From Acidisoma cellulosilyticum (GTDB taxonomy: Bacteria > Pseudomonadota > Alphaproteobacteria > Acetobacterales > Acetobacteraceae): 64,000 bases of DNA. This document shows positions 1 through 8,377 of the stretch, piece by piece. Location of the stretch: NCBI RefSeq assembly GCF_020621385.1, contig NZ_JAESVA010000002.1, forward strand, positions 496,001 through 560,000. The letters are read 5' to 3'. Below the pieces are notes generated by a model. The model worked only from the letters and a program-made list of their open reading frames with translations. It did not search any database and had not been told where the DNA came from. The position numbers and the translations under genes are program-made. Within the stretch, counting starts at the first letter, position 1. Each line of letters begins with the position of its first letter.

Positions 1-1209
1 TCTCATATTCGGGTGCTTGATCTGTCCCGCGTGCTGGCCGGCCCCTGGGCCAGCCAGTTGCTGGGCGATCTGGGCGCCGAGATCATTAAGATCGAGCGGC
101 CGGGCAGCGGCGACGATACCCGCGCCTGGGGACCTCCGTTTTTGCAGGATTCCGAGGGCCAGGATACGCGCGACGCCGCCTATTTCCTCTGCGCCAATCG
201 CAACAAGCAATCGGTCACCGTCGATTTCACCAAGCCCGAGGGGCAGGCTTTGGTGCGCGACCTCGCCCGCCAGTCGGACGTGGTTCTGGAGAATTTCAAG
301 GTCGGCGGCCTCGCCCAATACGGGCTCGATTATGAGAGCCTCGCCGCGATCAACTCCGGCCTCGTCTATTGTTCCATCACCGGCTTCGGCCAGACCGGTC
401 CTTATGCCGAGCGCGCGGGCTATGACTTTCTTATCCAGGGCATGGGCGGGTTGATGAGCATTACCGGACGGCGCGAGGGGGAGCCCGGCGCCGGGCCGCA
501 GAAGGTGGGCGTGGCGCTGACGGATGTGATGACCGGGCTTTATGCGTCCAACGCCATCCTGGCCGCCCTTCTCCACCGGGATATTTCCGGTTGCGGGCAA
601 TATATCGATCTGGCCTTGCTGGATGTGCAGGTGGCGAGCCTTGCCAACCAGACGATGAACTACCTCACCACCGGCCGCAGCCCGCAGCGCATGGGCAATG
701 CGCATCCGAATATCGTGCCCTATCAGGATTTCCCGACCCTGGACGGCGCCATGATCCTGGCGGTCGGCAATGACGGGCAATTCGCCAAGCTCGCGATCGT
801 CGCCGGGCATCCGGACTGGGCGCTGAAGCCGGAATTTTCCACCAATCGCGCGCGGGTGGAAAATCGTGCCGCCTTCGTGGCGGCTTTCACGGCTGTTTCG
901 ATAACCCGCACGACCAAGGATTGGATTTCCGCGCTTGAGGCCGCCGGCGTGCCTTGCGGGCCTATCAATACTTTGGCCGAGGTTTTCGAGGACCCGCAGG
1001 TGATCAGCCGCGGCACGCGCGTCACCCTGCCCCATGCGGCGGGCGTGGATGTGGCGCTGGTCGCCAATCCCATCCGCATGTCCGAAACCCCGCCGGAATA
1101 CCGCAGCGCCCCGCCGACATTGGGCCAGCACACGAAAGCCGTTCTGGCGGAAAAGCTCGGCCTGGATGAGGCAGCGATCGCGCTGCTGATCGCGAAGGGG
1201 GTTGTTTGA
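1..1209 (+). CDS. CaiB/BaiF family CoA-transferase (5' end cut by window edge)
   Basis: Class III CoA-transferases move CoA between an acyl-CoA and a free carboxylic acid in the cytoplasm. The frame is open from base 1 and reads into the usual family start (IRVLDLSRVLAGPWASQLL), so the true start lies left of the window and the GTG at 13 is internal. Recognisable family segments follow: GAEIIKIERPGSGDDTR, NRNKQSVTVDF, the ENFKVGG region, and GQYIDLALLD, which carries the probable catalytic aspartate. About 400 residues are visible, close to full family length. The acyl substrate cannot be told from sequence. The next gene begins about 80 bp downstream on the same strand, but its different character suggests an insertion rather than a shared operon. 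Confidence 0.9.
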   Translation, partial: SHIRVLDLSRVLAGPWASQLLGDLGAEIIKIERPGSGDDTRAWGPPFLQDSEGQDTRDAAYFLCANRNKQSVTVDFTKPEGQALVRDLARQSDVVLENFKVGGLAQYGLDYESLAAINSGLVYCSITGFGQTGPYAERAGYDFLIQGMGGLMSITGRREGEPGAGPQKVGVALTDVMTGLYASNAILAALLHRDISGCGQYIDLALLDVQVASLANQTMNYLTTGRSPQRMGNAHPNIVPYQDFPTLDGAMILAVGNDGQFAKLAIVAGHPDWALKPEFSTNRARVENRAAFVAAFTAVSITRTTKDWISALEAAGVPCGPINTLAEVFEDPQVISRGTRVTLPHAAGVDVALVANPIRMSETPPEYRSAPPTLGQHTKAVLAEKLGLDEAAIALLIAKGVV

Positions 1210-1286
1210 TCTGCTATCGAATTGAATTTTCTTTTCCTGCGGTTTTGTGCCACCAGCAAAGGGCAGAACTGGATCCAGGCCTGACG

Positions 1287-1706
1287 ATGACCGTGGAAAT
1301 TGCTTTCCCCTTGGAGTTTGTTGTTGACGGGACGCCGGTGTCTTTGCAGACGAAGCGCAGCGCCGCGAAGGATGCGTGGAAAGCCAAAATCCGCAGGGCC
1401 AGCATGAGCGCCCTCCCTGAGGGGCATTTCTGCAGCGCTGGCCGTATTTCGGTCACGCTGTTCTATTTCCCCCTGGAGGATATGCAGGGTGATATCGATA
1501 ATATCGTCAAACCGGTCCTCGATGCTTTCTCTCAGCACATCTACCTGGATGACAGACAGGTGGAGCGGATTTTGATACAGAGATTCGACCCGGAAAAAAC
1601 CTTCGCGTTCAGGGAAGCCTCGCCTATCCTCGAACAGGCGATCAAGGCGCCGAAACCGCTGCTTTACGTGAGGCTTTCCGACGATCCGTCAGAGGAACTA
1701 AGCTGA
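1287..1706 (+). CDS. RusA-family Holliday junction resolvase-like nuclease
   Basis: The core motif GDIDNIVKPVLDAF, followed by LDDRQVERI, matches the RusA active site: D69, D71, K75 and D88/D89 counted from the ATG at 1287 correspond to D70, D72, K76 and D91 of E. coli RusA. The frame is open back to 1206, but the upstream codons look non-coding and the conserved sequence begins at MTVEIAFPLEF, so the start is placed at 1287. RusA enzymes are small homodimeric Mg-dependent endonucleases that cut branched DNA, and many are carried by phages or mobile islands. The stop overlaps the next start (TGATG at 1704-1708), so the two genes are translationally coupled. The pair looks less GC-rich than its neighbours, which would fit horizontal transfer. 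Confidence 0.78.
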   Translation: MTVEIAFPLEFVVDGTPVSLQTKRSAAKDAWKAKIRRASMSALPEGHFCSAGRISVTLFYFPLEDMQGDIDNIVKPVLDAFSQHIYLDDRQVERILIQRFDPEKTFAFREASPILEQAIKAPKPLLYVRLSDDPSEELS

Positions 1707-2368
1707 TGACCAAATCGCCAAGACAGCGGGAGCGCGCGGTCCTGCAAGCCGTCATTCCCGGTCTGGAGGCTGAAGGTTTCGAGGTCTTCCTTCAACCGGG
1801 CGCTCAACTTCTGCCCCCTTTCATGGCGGGCTACCGGCCCGACGCCATTGCCTTGAAACCGGGACGAAAGATTGCGATCGAAGTCACGGCGGGTGGCGGC
1901 GATAGGCCTAATCGTCCAGCGTTACAGAAAATACAAGCAATCTTCGCTTCCCAGCGCGATTGGGAGTTTCAGATTCTCTACGCACCTCCCTCCTCTTCCG
2001 ATCCTGATCTTGCACCGGAACCGAAAGAGGCAATCTTCGCCACTCTACGCCGCTTGCCGTCTCTTCTCGATCAAGGTGGGGCTGTTGCCGCGTTGCTGAC
2101 GGGCTGGTCCGCTTTCGAAGCTGCGGCTCGGCGGCTTATGCCTGATGATTTTGAGCGGCCGCAATCACCGTCCCGAATGCTGGAAACGCTGGCATTCAGC
2201 GGTGCCGTAACGCCGGATGAGGCGGATCTGCTCCGAGATTTAGGGCGGAGAAGAAATCAGGCTGCTCATGGCAAGCTTGATGTCACGATAACGCCGGCAC
2301 AGTTGGAACAGCTTATCGCCGTGACCCGCGTCCTGCTGGAATTGACCGAACCTGCCGACGCTGTTTGA
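1706..2368 (+). CDS. REase-like domain fused to HEPN-like domain, putative effector
   Basis: 220 residues. The N-terminal half has a restriction-endonuclease-like core: YRPDAIALKPGRKIAIEVT gives D46 and E59, with T61 where the classic PD-(D/E)xK lysine would be, followed by helical and strand segments. The C-terminal part is helical and carries RRRNQAAHGK, an R-x4-H motif (R183, H188) typical of HEPN ribonuclease domains. Such domain combinations occur in toxins and defence proteins, but the assignment rests only on motif reading. It is coupled by TGATG overlap to the RusA-like gene. The middle (for example 1890-2090) is visibly more AT-rich than flanking genes. It could instead be a nucleic-acid-binding protein with inactive domains. 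Confidence 0.5.
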   Translation: MTKSPRQRERAVLQAVIPGLEAEGFEVFLQPGAQLLPPFMAGYRPDAIALKPGRKIAIEVTAGGGDRPNRPALQKIQAIFASQRDWEFQILYAPPSSSDPDLAPEPKEAIFATLRRLPSLLDQGGAVAALLTGWSAFEAAARRLMPDDFERPQSPSRMLETLAFSGAVTPDEADLLRDLGRRRNQAAHGKLDVTITPAQLEQLIAVTRVLLELTEPADAV

Positions 2369-2408
2369 TAGGTAAGATCTCTTATCCCGACGCCCCACGG
2401 AACGCCCC

Positions 2409-3362
2409 ATGACCGACATCCCGATCATCGACCTTGCCGGTCTGCGCTCTTCGGACCTGGAGGAACGCCGTGCGGCGGCGGCGGCGCTGGGTGCTGCCTG
2501 CCGGAACGTCGGCTTCTTCTACGTGAAGAACCACGGCATCCCGGACAAGGTCGCGCGCGGCATTTTCGATGCATCCCGAACCTTGTTCGCACAGCCACCG
2601 GAAACGAAAGAACAGCTGTCCATCAAACGCTCGGCGCATAATCGTGGCTATGTCGGTGTCGCGGGCGAGCGGCTGGATGCCAAGGCAAGCCCCGACCAGA
2701 AGGAGGCCTTCAATATCGGTTTCGAACTGCCGCCCGATGACCCTGACGTTCTCGCCGGCAAACCCTTTCGCGGCGTCAATCTCTGGCCCGACATTCCCGG
2801 CTGGCGCGATCAGGTTCTGGCCTATTACGACGCCTGCATGACCTTGCAATTGACCATTCATCGCGGTTTCGCGCTTGACCTTGGGATCGCCGAGGATTTC
2901 TTCGCCGATAAGATGGATCGGCCGATCGCGACCTTGCGCCTGCTGCATTACCCGGCGGGCGAGGCCAGCGAAGGGGCTGAAATCGGCGCCGGCCAGCATA
3001 CCGATTACGGCAATGTCACCATCCTCGCGACCGACGGCGTTGCGGGCTTGCAGGTGCAACGCCGTGACGGCGTCTGGCTGGATGCCCCGCATATCGACGG
3101 CGCCTTCGTCTGCAATATCGGCGACTGCCTGATGCGCTGGACGAACGACGTCTATGTCTCGACCCCGCATCGCGTCCTGCGGCCGAAGGCCGAGCGCTAT
3201 TCGGTCGCCTTCTTCGCGGACGCCAATCCCGATGCCTTGGTCGAAACGCTGCCGACCTGTCTGGCGCCGGGGGAGGCAGCGCGCTATCCCGCCATTATCT
3301 GCGCGGATTATCTGCGCGAACGACTGACGGCCACCTACGATCATCTCAAGACCGGAAACTGA
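2409..3362 (+). CDS. Fe(II)/2-oxoglutarate oxygenase, isopenicillin N synthase-like
   Basis: 317 residues with the two-part architecture of the IPNS/2OG oxygenases: an N-terminal DIOX_N segment (IPIIDLAGL to about residue 120) and a C-terminal catalytic barrel. The iron ligands are present (H197 and D199 in GQHTDYGN, H254 in STPHRVLR), as is the 2OG-binding R-x-S (R263, S265 in ERYSVAFF). It should couple 2OG decarboxylation to hydroxylation or a related oxidation of a small molecule. The next gene, a cytosine-deaminase-like amidohydrolase, starts 3 bp after the stop, so both probably act on one pathway. A nucleobase substrate is inferred from this pairing and from the fungal thymine-7-hydroxylases, which share the fold. 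A paralogue lies at 11100-12080. Confidence 0.88.
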   Translation: MTDIPIIDLAGLRSSDLEERRAAAAALGAACRNVGFFYVKNHGIPDKVARGIFDASRTLFAQPPETKEQLSIKRSAHNRGYVGVAGERLDAKASPDQKEAFNIGFELPPDDPDVLAGKPFRGVNLWPDIPGWRDQVLAYYDACMTLQLTIHRGFALDLGIAEDFFADKMDRPIATLRLLHYPAGEASEGAEIGAGQHTDYGNVTILATDGVAGLQVQRRDGVWLDAPHIDGAFVCNIGDCLMRWTNDVYVSTPHRVLRPKAERYSVAFFADANPDALVETLPTCLAPGEAARYPAIICADYLRERLTATYDHLKTGN

Positions 3363-3365
3363 CGC

Positions 3366-4658
3366 TTGACCCTCGACCTTCTCATTCGCGGCGCCACCCT
3401 GCCCGACGGCCGCACGAGCCAGGACATCGCAATGCGCGACGGACGCATTGTCGCGGTCGAGCGCGCTATCACGGCCGAGGCTGCCGAGGTGATCGAGGCT
3501 GGCGGCCAGCTGGTCTCGGCGCCTTTCATCGATCCGCATTTCCATATGGATGCGACGCTGTCGCTCGGCATCCCGCGCATCAACCGGTCCGGCACATTGC
3601 TGGAAGGCATCGCCCTCTGGGGCGAGTTGAAGCCGCTACTGACGCATGAGGCACTGGTGGAGCGCGCAATGCGCTATTGCGACCTGGCCGTGGCACAAGG
3701 GCTGCTCGCCATTCGCAGCCATATCGATATCAGTGACTCGCTCATCGCCGTCGATGCGCTGCTGGACGTGCGGGAGCGTGTGAAACCCTATATCGACCTG
3801 CAACTCGTCGCTTTCCCGCAGGACGGTTATTACCGCGCGCCCCGCGCCGTCGCTCTGCTGAACGAAGCGCTTGACCGTGGCATCGAGATCGTCGGTGGCA
3901 TTCCGCATTTCGAGCGGACGATGGAGGCCGGACGGCAATCGGTGGAAGCGCTGTTCCGCATCGCGGCTGACCGTGGTCTGCGCGTCGACATTCATTGCGA
4001 CGAAAGCGACGACCCGCTGTCCCGCCATGTCGAGACCATGGCGGCCGAGACGGTGCGCTACGGGCTGGGCGACCGTGTCACCGCATCCCACACCACATCG
4101 ATGCATTCGATGGACAATTACTACGCCTCCAAACTCATCGCGCTGATCGCGGAATCCGGCATGAACGTCATCGCCAATCCGCTGATCAACATCACCCTGC
4201 AAGGCCGGCACGATACCTATCCCAAGCGCCGTGGCATGACGCGGGTGCCGGAACTGCTGGCCGCCGGGGTGAACGTCTCGCTCGGCCAGGATTGCGCCTT
4301 GGACCCATGGTATTCGCTGGGATCAGGCGACATGCTGGAGGTGGCCCATATGGCGGTCCATGTCGCACAGATGACCTCTCAAGATGCCATGGCGACCTGT
4401 TTCGAGGCGGTGACGACGCATTCCGGCAAGACCATGGGTCTGGAAGGCTACGGCATCGCACCCGGCTGCAAGGCCGATATGGTACTGCTGCAGGCGGCCA
4501 ATCCTGTGGAAGCGATCCGGCTGCGCGCGACGCGGCTGGCGGTTATTCGCGCCGGCCGCGTGATCGCGCGCACGCCGCCGCGCGAAGCTGTGCTGTCCTT
4601 GCCCGGCAGGCCCGCGCATGTGAACCCCGCCAGCTATGCGCCGCGGATCTGCTCTTAG
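3366..4658 (+). CDS. codA: Cytosine-deaminase-like amidohydrolase (CodA family)
   Basis: 430 residues, close to E. coli CodA in length and collinear with it by eye: SGTLLEGI, IDLQLVAFPQDG, VDIHCDESDD, TASHTTSMHSMDNYY, NPLINITLQGR and DTYPKRRGMTRV. Metal ligands are H58 and H60 (DPHFH), H210 and D309, with H242 nearby. CodA has DD at the position of D309-C310, so the second aspartate (CodA D314, which faces the substrate) is cysteine here and the substrate may not be cytosine. The start is TTG at 3366, three bases after the oxygenase stop, because the family N-terminus begins there and no ATG fits. It would deaminate a pyrimidine or related heterocycle in the cytoplasm. Confidence 0.82.
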   Translation: MTLDLLIRGATLPDGRTSQDIAMRDGRIVAVERAITAEAAEVIEAGGQLVSAPFIDPHFHMDATLSLGIPRINRSGTLLEGIALWGELKPLLTHEALVERAMRYCDLAVAQGLLAIRSHIDISDSLIAVDALLDVRERVKPYIDLQLVAFPQDGYYRAPRAVALLNEALDRGIEIVGGIPHFERTMEAGRQSVEALFRIAADRGLRVDIHCDESDDPLSRHVETMAAETVRYGLGDRVTASHTTSMHSMDNYYASKLIALIAESGMNVIANPLINITLQGRHDTYPKRRGMTRVPELLAAGVNVSLGQDCALDPWYSLGSGDMLEVAHMAVHVAQMTSQDAMATCFEAVTTHSGKTMGLEGYGIAPGCKADMVLLQAANPVEAIRLRATRLAVIRAGRVIARTPPREAVLSLPGRPAHVNPASYAPRICS

Positions 4659-4829
4659 CCCCGCGGATAATGCGCTGAATCAGAGATTAAACCAGATTCC
4701 CAGCCTGCCGATCAGTCGGGAGGTCTTTGCGGTCACAAAGTGATGGGCGATGGCTTTACCCTGCTGTTGGCCTAGTCCCATCGGCGATGCTATCATTCCC
4801 ATCATTTTTCACTGCAATGAAACGGCGCC

Positions 4830-6341
4830 ATGGTTGACCAAGTCCAAGATAAGCAGGGCGAGACTTTGGTGGCTGATCTTATCACCGCCTTCGACACGGA
4901 CGCCTTCGATCTCGCGCCGGTCTCTCTTTGGCTTGAAGATTATAGCGATCTGAGGGCCCATTTCGAGGCGCTGCGCGTCCAGGGCGTGACCTCGCTGGCC
5001 GATTATTTCGCGGAAGACGCCGCGCGTATCAGCGCCTGCGCGGCGCGGCTGCATGTCATCAAGGTCAACAAGTGCACGCTGGATCTGTTCGAGGCCCAGG
5101 GGCTGGACGATCTGGTCGGTAATCTGGATCGCGTCTTCGGCGTCGATTCCCTCGCCGTTCATGCGACGGAGCTTGTCGCCCTCTGGAACGGCCAAACCGC
5201 GTTTTCCAGCCGGACCGTGAACTACACGCTGTCCGGCCGGCGGCTGGATGTGGAGATCAAGGGCACCGTCCTGCCCGGCTACGAACGAAGCCTTGGGCGC
5301 GTTCTGGTCGCCGTGCAGGATATCACCGAGCGCGAACAGGCGCGCCGCCAGCTTCTGACAAGTGAGCGCTATGCGCGCGGGCTTTTTGAATTCTCCCCGG
5401 TCTCACTCTGGGTCGAGGATTTCAGCGCCATTCGCCGACTTCTGACCGAAGTACGGCAGCGCGGCATCGTCGACTTTCCCGTCTTCCTCGATGTCCACAA
5501 CGAATTCATTCATCGCTGCATCAGCGAAATTCGGGTCATCGACGTCAATGACTATACGCTGCGCCTGTTCCGCGCGCCGGATCGGCAGACTTTGCTGGAA
5601 AGCACGCGTGACATCTTCCGGGACAGGATGGAGCGGCCTTTTGCCGAGCAGCTGAAGCATCTTTGGGACGGCCATCTGTTTCATCAGCTTGAGGTGATCA
5701 ATTACAGCCTGACCGGCGAGGAGATCTATCTCCACCTGCAATTCTCCGTCATGCCCGGACATGAGGATGATTGGGCCATGGTGCTGATCGCGCTGACCGA
5801 TATCACGGCACGCAAGAAGGCCGAGGCCTATCTGGAATTCCTCGGCAAGCATGATGAACTGACGAAGCTCTACAACCGGTCCTTCCATGTCGAGGAGATC
5901 AACCGGCTGGAGCGTCGGGGCCAATATCCCATCTCCATCATCATGATCGACCTCAACGGCTTGAAGGAGGTCAATGACGACTGGGGCCATCAGGCCGGGG
6001 ACGCCTTACTGCGCCGCGCGGGCGAAGTGCTGAACAAGGCGGTGGCCGAACCCAGCTTCGCCTGCCGCATCGGCGGCGACGAATTCGCAATCCTGATGCC
6101 AAAGGCGGATGAGGCCGCGGCCCATACTTTGATGATGCAGATCGAGGAACTCTTCGCGATCAATAACCAGTTCTACAGCACGCCGCTGCGGGCCGCGATG
6201 GGCTGCGCGACCGCGCGGGAGGGCATGCGCCTGGAACAGGCGATCCGCATCGCGGACCAGGCCATGTATGACGCCAAGCAGAGCTACTATAGCGGCTCGG
6301 CCGATGCGGCAGCGCCCGAGAGGCGCAGCCGCCCGCGCTGA
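4830..6341 (+). CDS. PAS-PAS-GGDEF diguanylate cyclase
   Basis: 503 residues, no membrane segment. Two homologous PAS-like sensor modules (about 25-165 and 187-325) share the entry motif SPVSLW.ED and end in ITERE/ITARK linkers. They are followed by a GGDEF domain beginning at HDELTKLYNR (341-350) with an intact RIGGDEF (415-419). The enzyme should condense two GTP to c-di-GMP. The position of the inhibitory I-site (RxxD, five residues before the signature) reads AEPS, so product inhibition through that site is not expected. It sits alone between a nucleobase deaminase gene and the convergent ABC operon. The signal sensed by the PAS modules is unknown. Confidence 0.92.
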   Translation: MVDQVQDKQGETLVADLITAFDTDAFDLAPVSLWLEDYSDLRAHFEALRVQGVTSLADYFAEDAARISACAARLHVIKVNKCTLDLFEAQGLDDLVGNLDRVFGVDSLAVHATELVALWNGQTAFSSRTVNYTLSGRRLDVEIKGTVLPGYERSLGRVLVAVQDITEREQARRQLLTSERYARGLFEFSPVSLWVEDFSAIRRLLTEVRQRGIVDFPVFLDVHNEFIHRCISEIRVIDVNDYTLRLFRAPDRQTLLESTRDIFRDRMERPFAEQLKHLWDGHLFHQLEVINYSLTGEEIYLHLQFSVMPGHEDDWAMVLIALTDITARKKAEAYLEFLGKHDELTKLYNRSFHVEEINRLERRGQYPISIIMIDLNGLKEVNDDWGHQAGDALLRRAGEVLNKAVAEPSFACRIGGDEFAILMPKADEAAAHTLMMQIEELFAINNQFYSTPLRAAMGCATAREGMRLEQAIRIADQAMYDAKQSYYSGSADAAAPERRSRPR

Positions 6342-7268
6342 TTATCGCCGTTCCTCGCGCAGGAAGGGCCGCGCCAGATCTTCCGGCTGGGCGCTGGCCC
6401 GCAGCCGGCCCATGCCGGAAGCCGCCAGCACCGCGATTGTCGCCAGATAGGGCATCATCTGGATCAGATAGATCGGCACATGCAGTCCGCTCGACAGCAG
6501 CAGCGGAATAACCGCCTGCACGGCGCCGAACAGCACCGCCGCCCCGATGGCGCGCAAGGTATTCCAGCGTGAGAAGGTCACCAAAGCGACGGCGATCCAG
6601 CCACGGCCACTGACCATGCCCGTCACCCAGACCTGGCTGCCGACAAGGCTGAGATGGGCGCCCGCGAGGCCGAGCACGATGCCGCCGACCAGCACCGCGC
6701 CTATGCGCATGGCCATGACATTCACGCCCGCCGCGTCGGCCGCTGGGGCATTTTCCCCCACCGACCGCAAGCGCAGGCCAAGCTCGGTCCGTTCCATCAC
6801 CCACCAGACGATGAAGGGCAGGATGAAGGCGAAATAGGTCAGCGGATCCTGATCGAGCAGATGCGCCAGCCAGCGTGGCATGCCCGCGAAGGCCGAAGGG
6901 AAGACCGGCCCCAGCGCCTTGATCGGCTGATTGGCGAAACTGTCGCCAATGACGCCGCTCAGCCCCACGCCGAAGGCGAAGATGACCAGGCCGGACAGAA
7001 CCTGTTCCAGCCGCAGCACCACCGCCAGCAATGCAAACAGCAGCGTCATGCCGACAGCCGCGACGCAGCCGAGCAGGATCGCCGCCGGCAGGCCAAGGCC
7101 GGACAGCATGGCGATGACGGCCGCGACCGCGCCCATGGACATGATGCCCTCGGCGCCCAGATTCATCACGCCGGCCCGTTCGTTGATGATCAGGCCCGTC
7201 GTCGCCAGCAGATAGGGCGCGGCGAAGACAGGAATGGCGCCGATCCAATCGCCCAGAAAGCCGTTCAT
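6342..7268 (-). CDS. BMP-type ABC importer, second membrane permease (YufQ/NupQ-like)
   Basis: 308 residues of mostly hydrophobic segments (about eight to nine helices) with the conserved cytoplasmic loop RTELGLRLRSVGENAPAADAAGV of the branched-chain/nucleoside permease family. Family members in BmpA-NupOPQ systems form the transmembrane channel for nucleosides or related compounds. The ATG overlaps the stop of the upstream permease (ATGA at 7265-7268), showing tight coupling in the operon SBP, ATPase, permease, permease. It is last of the four and ends back-to-back with the GGDEF gene (6341/6342), with no room for a separate terminator. Confidence 0.88.
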   Translation of the reverse strand: MNGFLGDWIGAIPVFAAPYLLATTGLIINERAGVMNLGAEGIMSMGAVAAVIAMLSGLGLPAAILLGCVAAVGMTLLFALLAVVLRLEQVLSGLVIFAFGVGLSGVIGDSFANQPIKALGPVFPSAFAGMPRWLAHLLDQDPLTYFAFILPFIVWWVMERTELGLRLRSVGENAPAADAAGVNVMAMRIGAVLVGGIVLGLAGAHLSLVGSQVWVTGMVSGRGWIAVALVTFSRWNTLRAIGAAVLFGAVQAVIPLLLSSGLHVPIYLIQMMPYLATIAVLAASGMGRLRASAQPEDLARPFLREERR

Positions 7269-8377
7269 GCTTTCTGTCCTTCGACAGGTACCGCAACGGG
7301 CGCTTTCGGTCGCTGGCGCAGAATGGAAATACGGTAGCGGACGAAAACGTCAAAGGCCGCGACGGTCATGAGCAGGAAAGCCTCCATCGTCACCACCACC
7401 GTATCGGGCAGCTGGTAGAAGGCTTTCAGCGAATCCCCTGCCGTATAGAGGCCCGCGACGGCGAGTGCGGCGATCAAGACACCGATCGGATTGGCGCGGC
7501 CCAGATAGGCGATGGCGATGGAGGGGAAAATGAAGTCATTGCCGACGAATTGCGTGAGCTTGTGCTCCTCGCCGGAGATGATGCTGAACCCGGCCAGGCC
7601 CGAGACGGCGCCGGCCAGGCAGGCCGTCGTGAGCGTGATACGGGCCACCGGAATGCCCAGCGCGCGCGACGCGGTGCGGTTCTCCGCGACTGCCTTGGAC
7701 AGCAGGCCGAACCGGCTGTAGCGGCATAGCCACCAGCAGAAGACGACGACGACGAGCGCGATAAACACGCCGTAGTGCAAATGCCAGCCGCCGAAATTCG
7801 GCAGTTGCTCGAATTTCGGAAAGATCGGCGTCGTCGGGAACTGGTCAGCCTGGTTGCGCCAATGGCCGTACAGCAGATCCTGCGCGAGCAGATAGGCGAC
7901 ATAGTTCAGCAACAGCGTGGTGATCACCTCATCCGCGCGCAGCCGCACCTTGGCGACAGCCGCGAGCCCGCACCACAAGGCGCCGCCCACCATGGCCGCG
8001 ACGATCATCAGCGGCATGCGCAGGAACCAGGGGCCGATCTGATAGATGCTGACGGCGGTGGCCGCCAGCGCGCCCATCCAGAGCTGACCTTCGACGCCGA
8101 TATTCCAGAAGCGGATGCGCAGACAAAGGGCAACGGACATGGAAACGAGGGTCAGCGAAATCGCCCGGGTCAATGTCTGGTCAAGCCCAGCGCTATTGCC
8201 GAAGACATAGAGAACAAACTCGTTCCCTAGATCGCTGGCCGGCACGCCGAAGGCGATCAGAAAGATCGCGCAACAGAACAGCCCGAAGACGATGCCGCCG
8301 ATCAGGGTCGCGGCCGTCAGCCAGCGCGGCACGGCCAGGCGCGGCGACAAAACAAGGCGATAGGGCATCACGGACAC
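7265..8377 (-). CDS. BMP-type ABC importer, first membrane permease (YufP/NupP-like)
   Basis: 370 residues. A positively charged N-terminus is followed by about nine to ten predicted helices and the loop FGLLSKAVAENRTASRALGI, the EAA-like coupling segment that contacts the ATPase. This is the longer of the paired permeases in BmpA-NupOPQ systems, importing nucleosides or nucleobase-like compounds across the inner membrane. The start is either GTG at 8377, directly next to the ATPase stop, or ATG at 8368; both give the same helices. It overlaps the next permease by four bases. Confidence 0.88.
   Translation of the reverse strand: MSVMPYRLVLSPRLAVPRWLTAATLIGGIVFGLFCCAIFLIAFGVPASDLGNEFVLYVFGNSAGLDQTLTRAISLTLVSMSVALCLRIRFWNIGVEGQLWMGALAATAVSIYQIGPWFLRMPLMIVAAMVGGALWCGLAAVAKVRLRADEVITTLLLNYVAYLLAQDLLYGHWRNQADQFPTTPIFPKFEQLPNFGGWHLHYGVFIALVVVVFCWWLCRYSRFGLLSKAVAENRTASRALGIPVARITLTTACLAGAVSGLAGFSIISGEEHKLTQFVGNDFIFPSIAIAYLGRANPIGVLIAALAVAGLYTAGDSLKAFYQLPDTVVVTMEAFLLMTVAAFDVFVRYRISILRQRPKAPVAVPVEGQKA

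Noticed and set aside
6160-7353. 397-codon minus-strand frame across the ABC permease
   Set aside because: The permease in the other frame has membrane helices, family motifs and ATGA coupling; this frame has neither.
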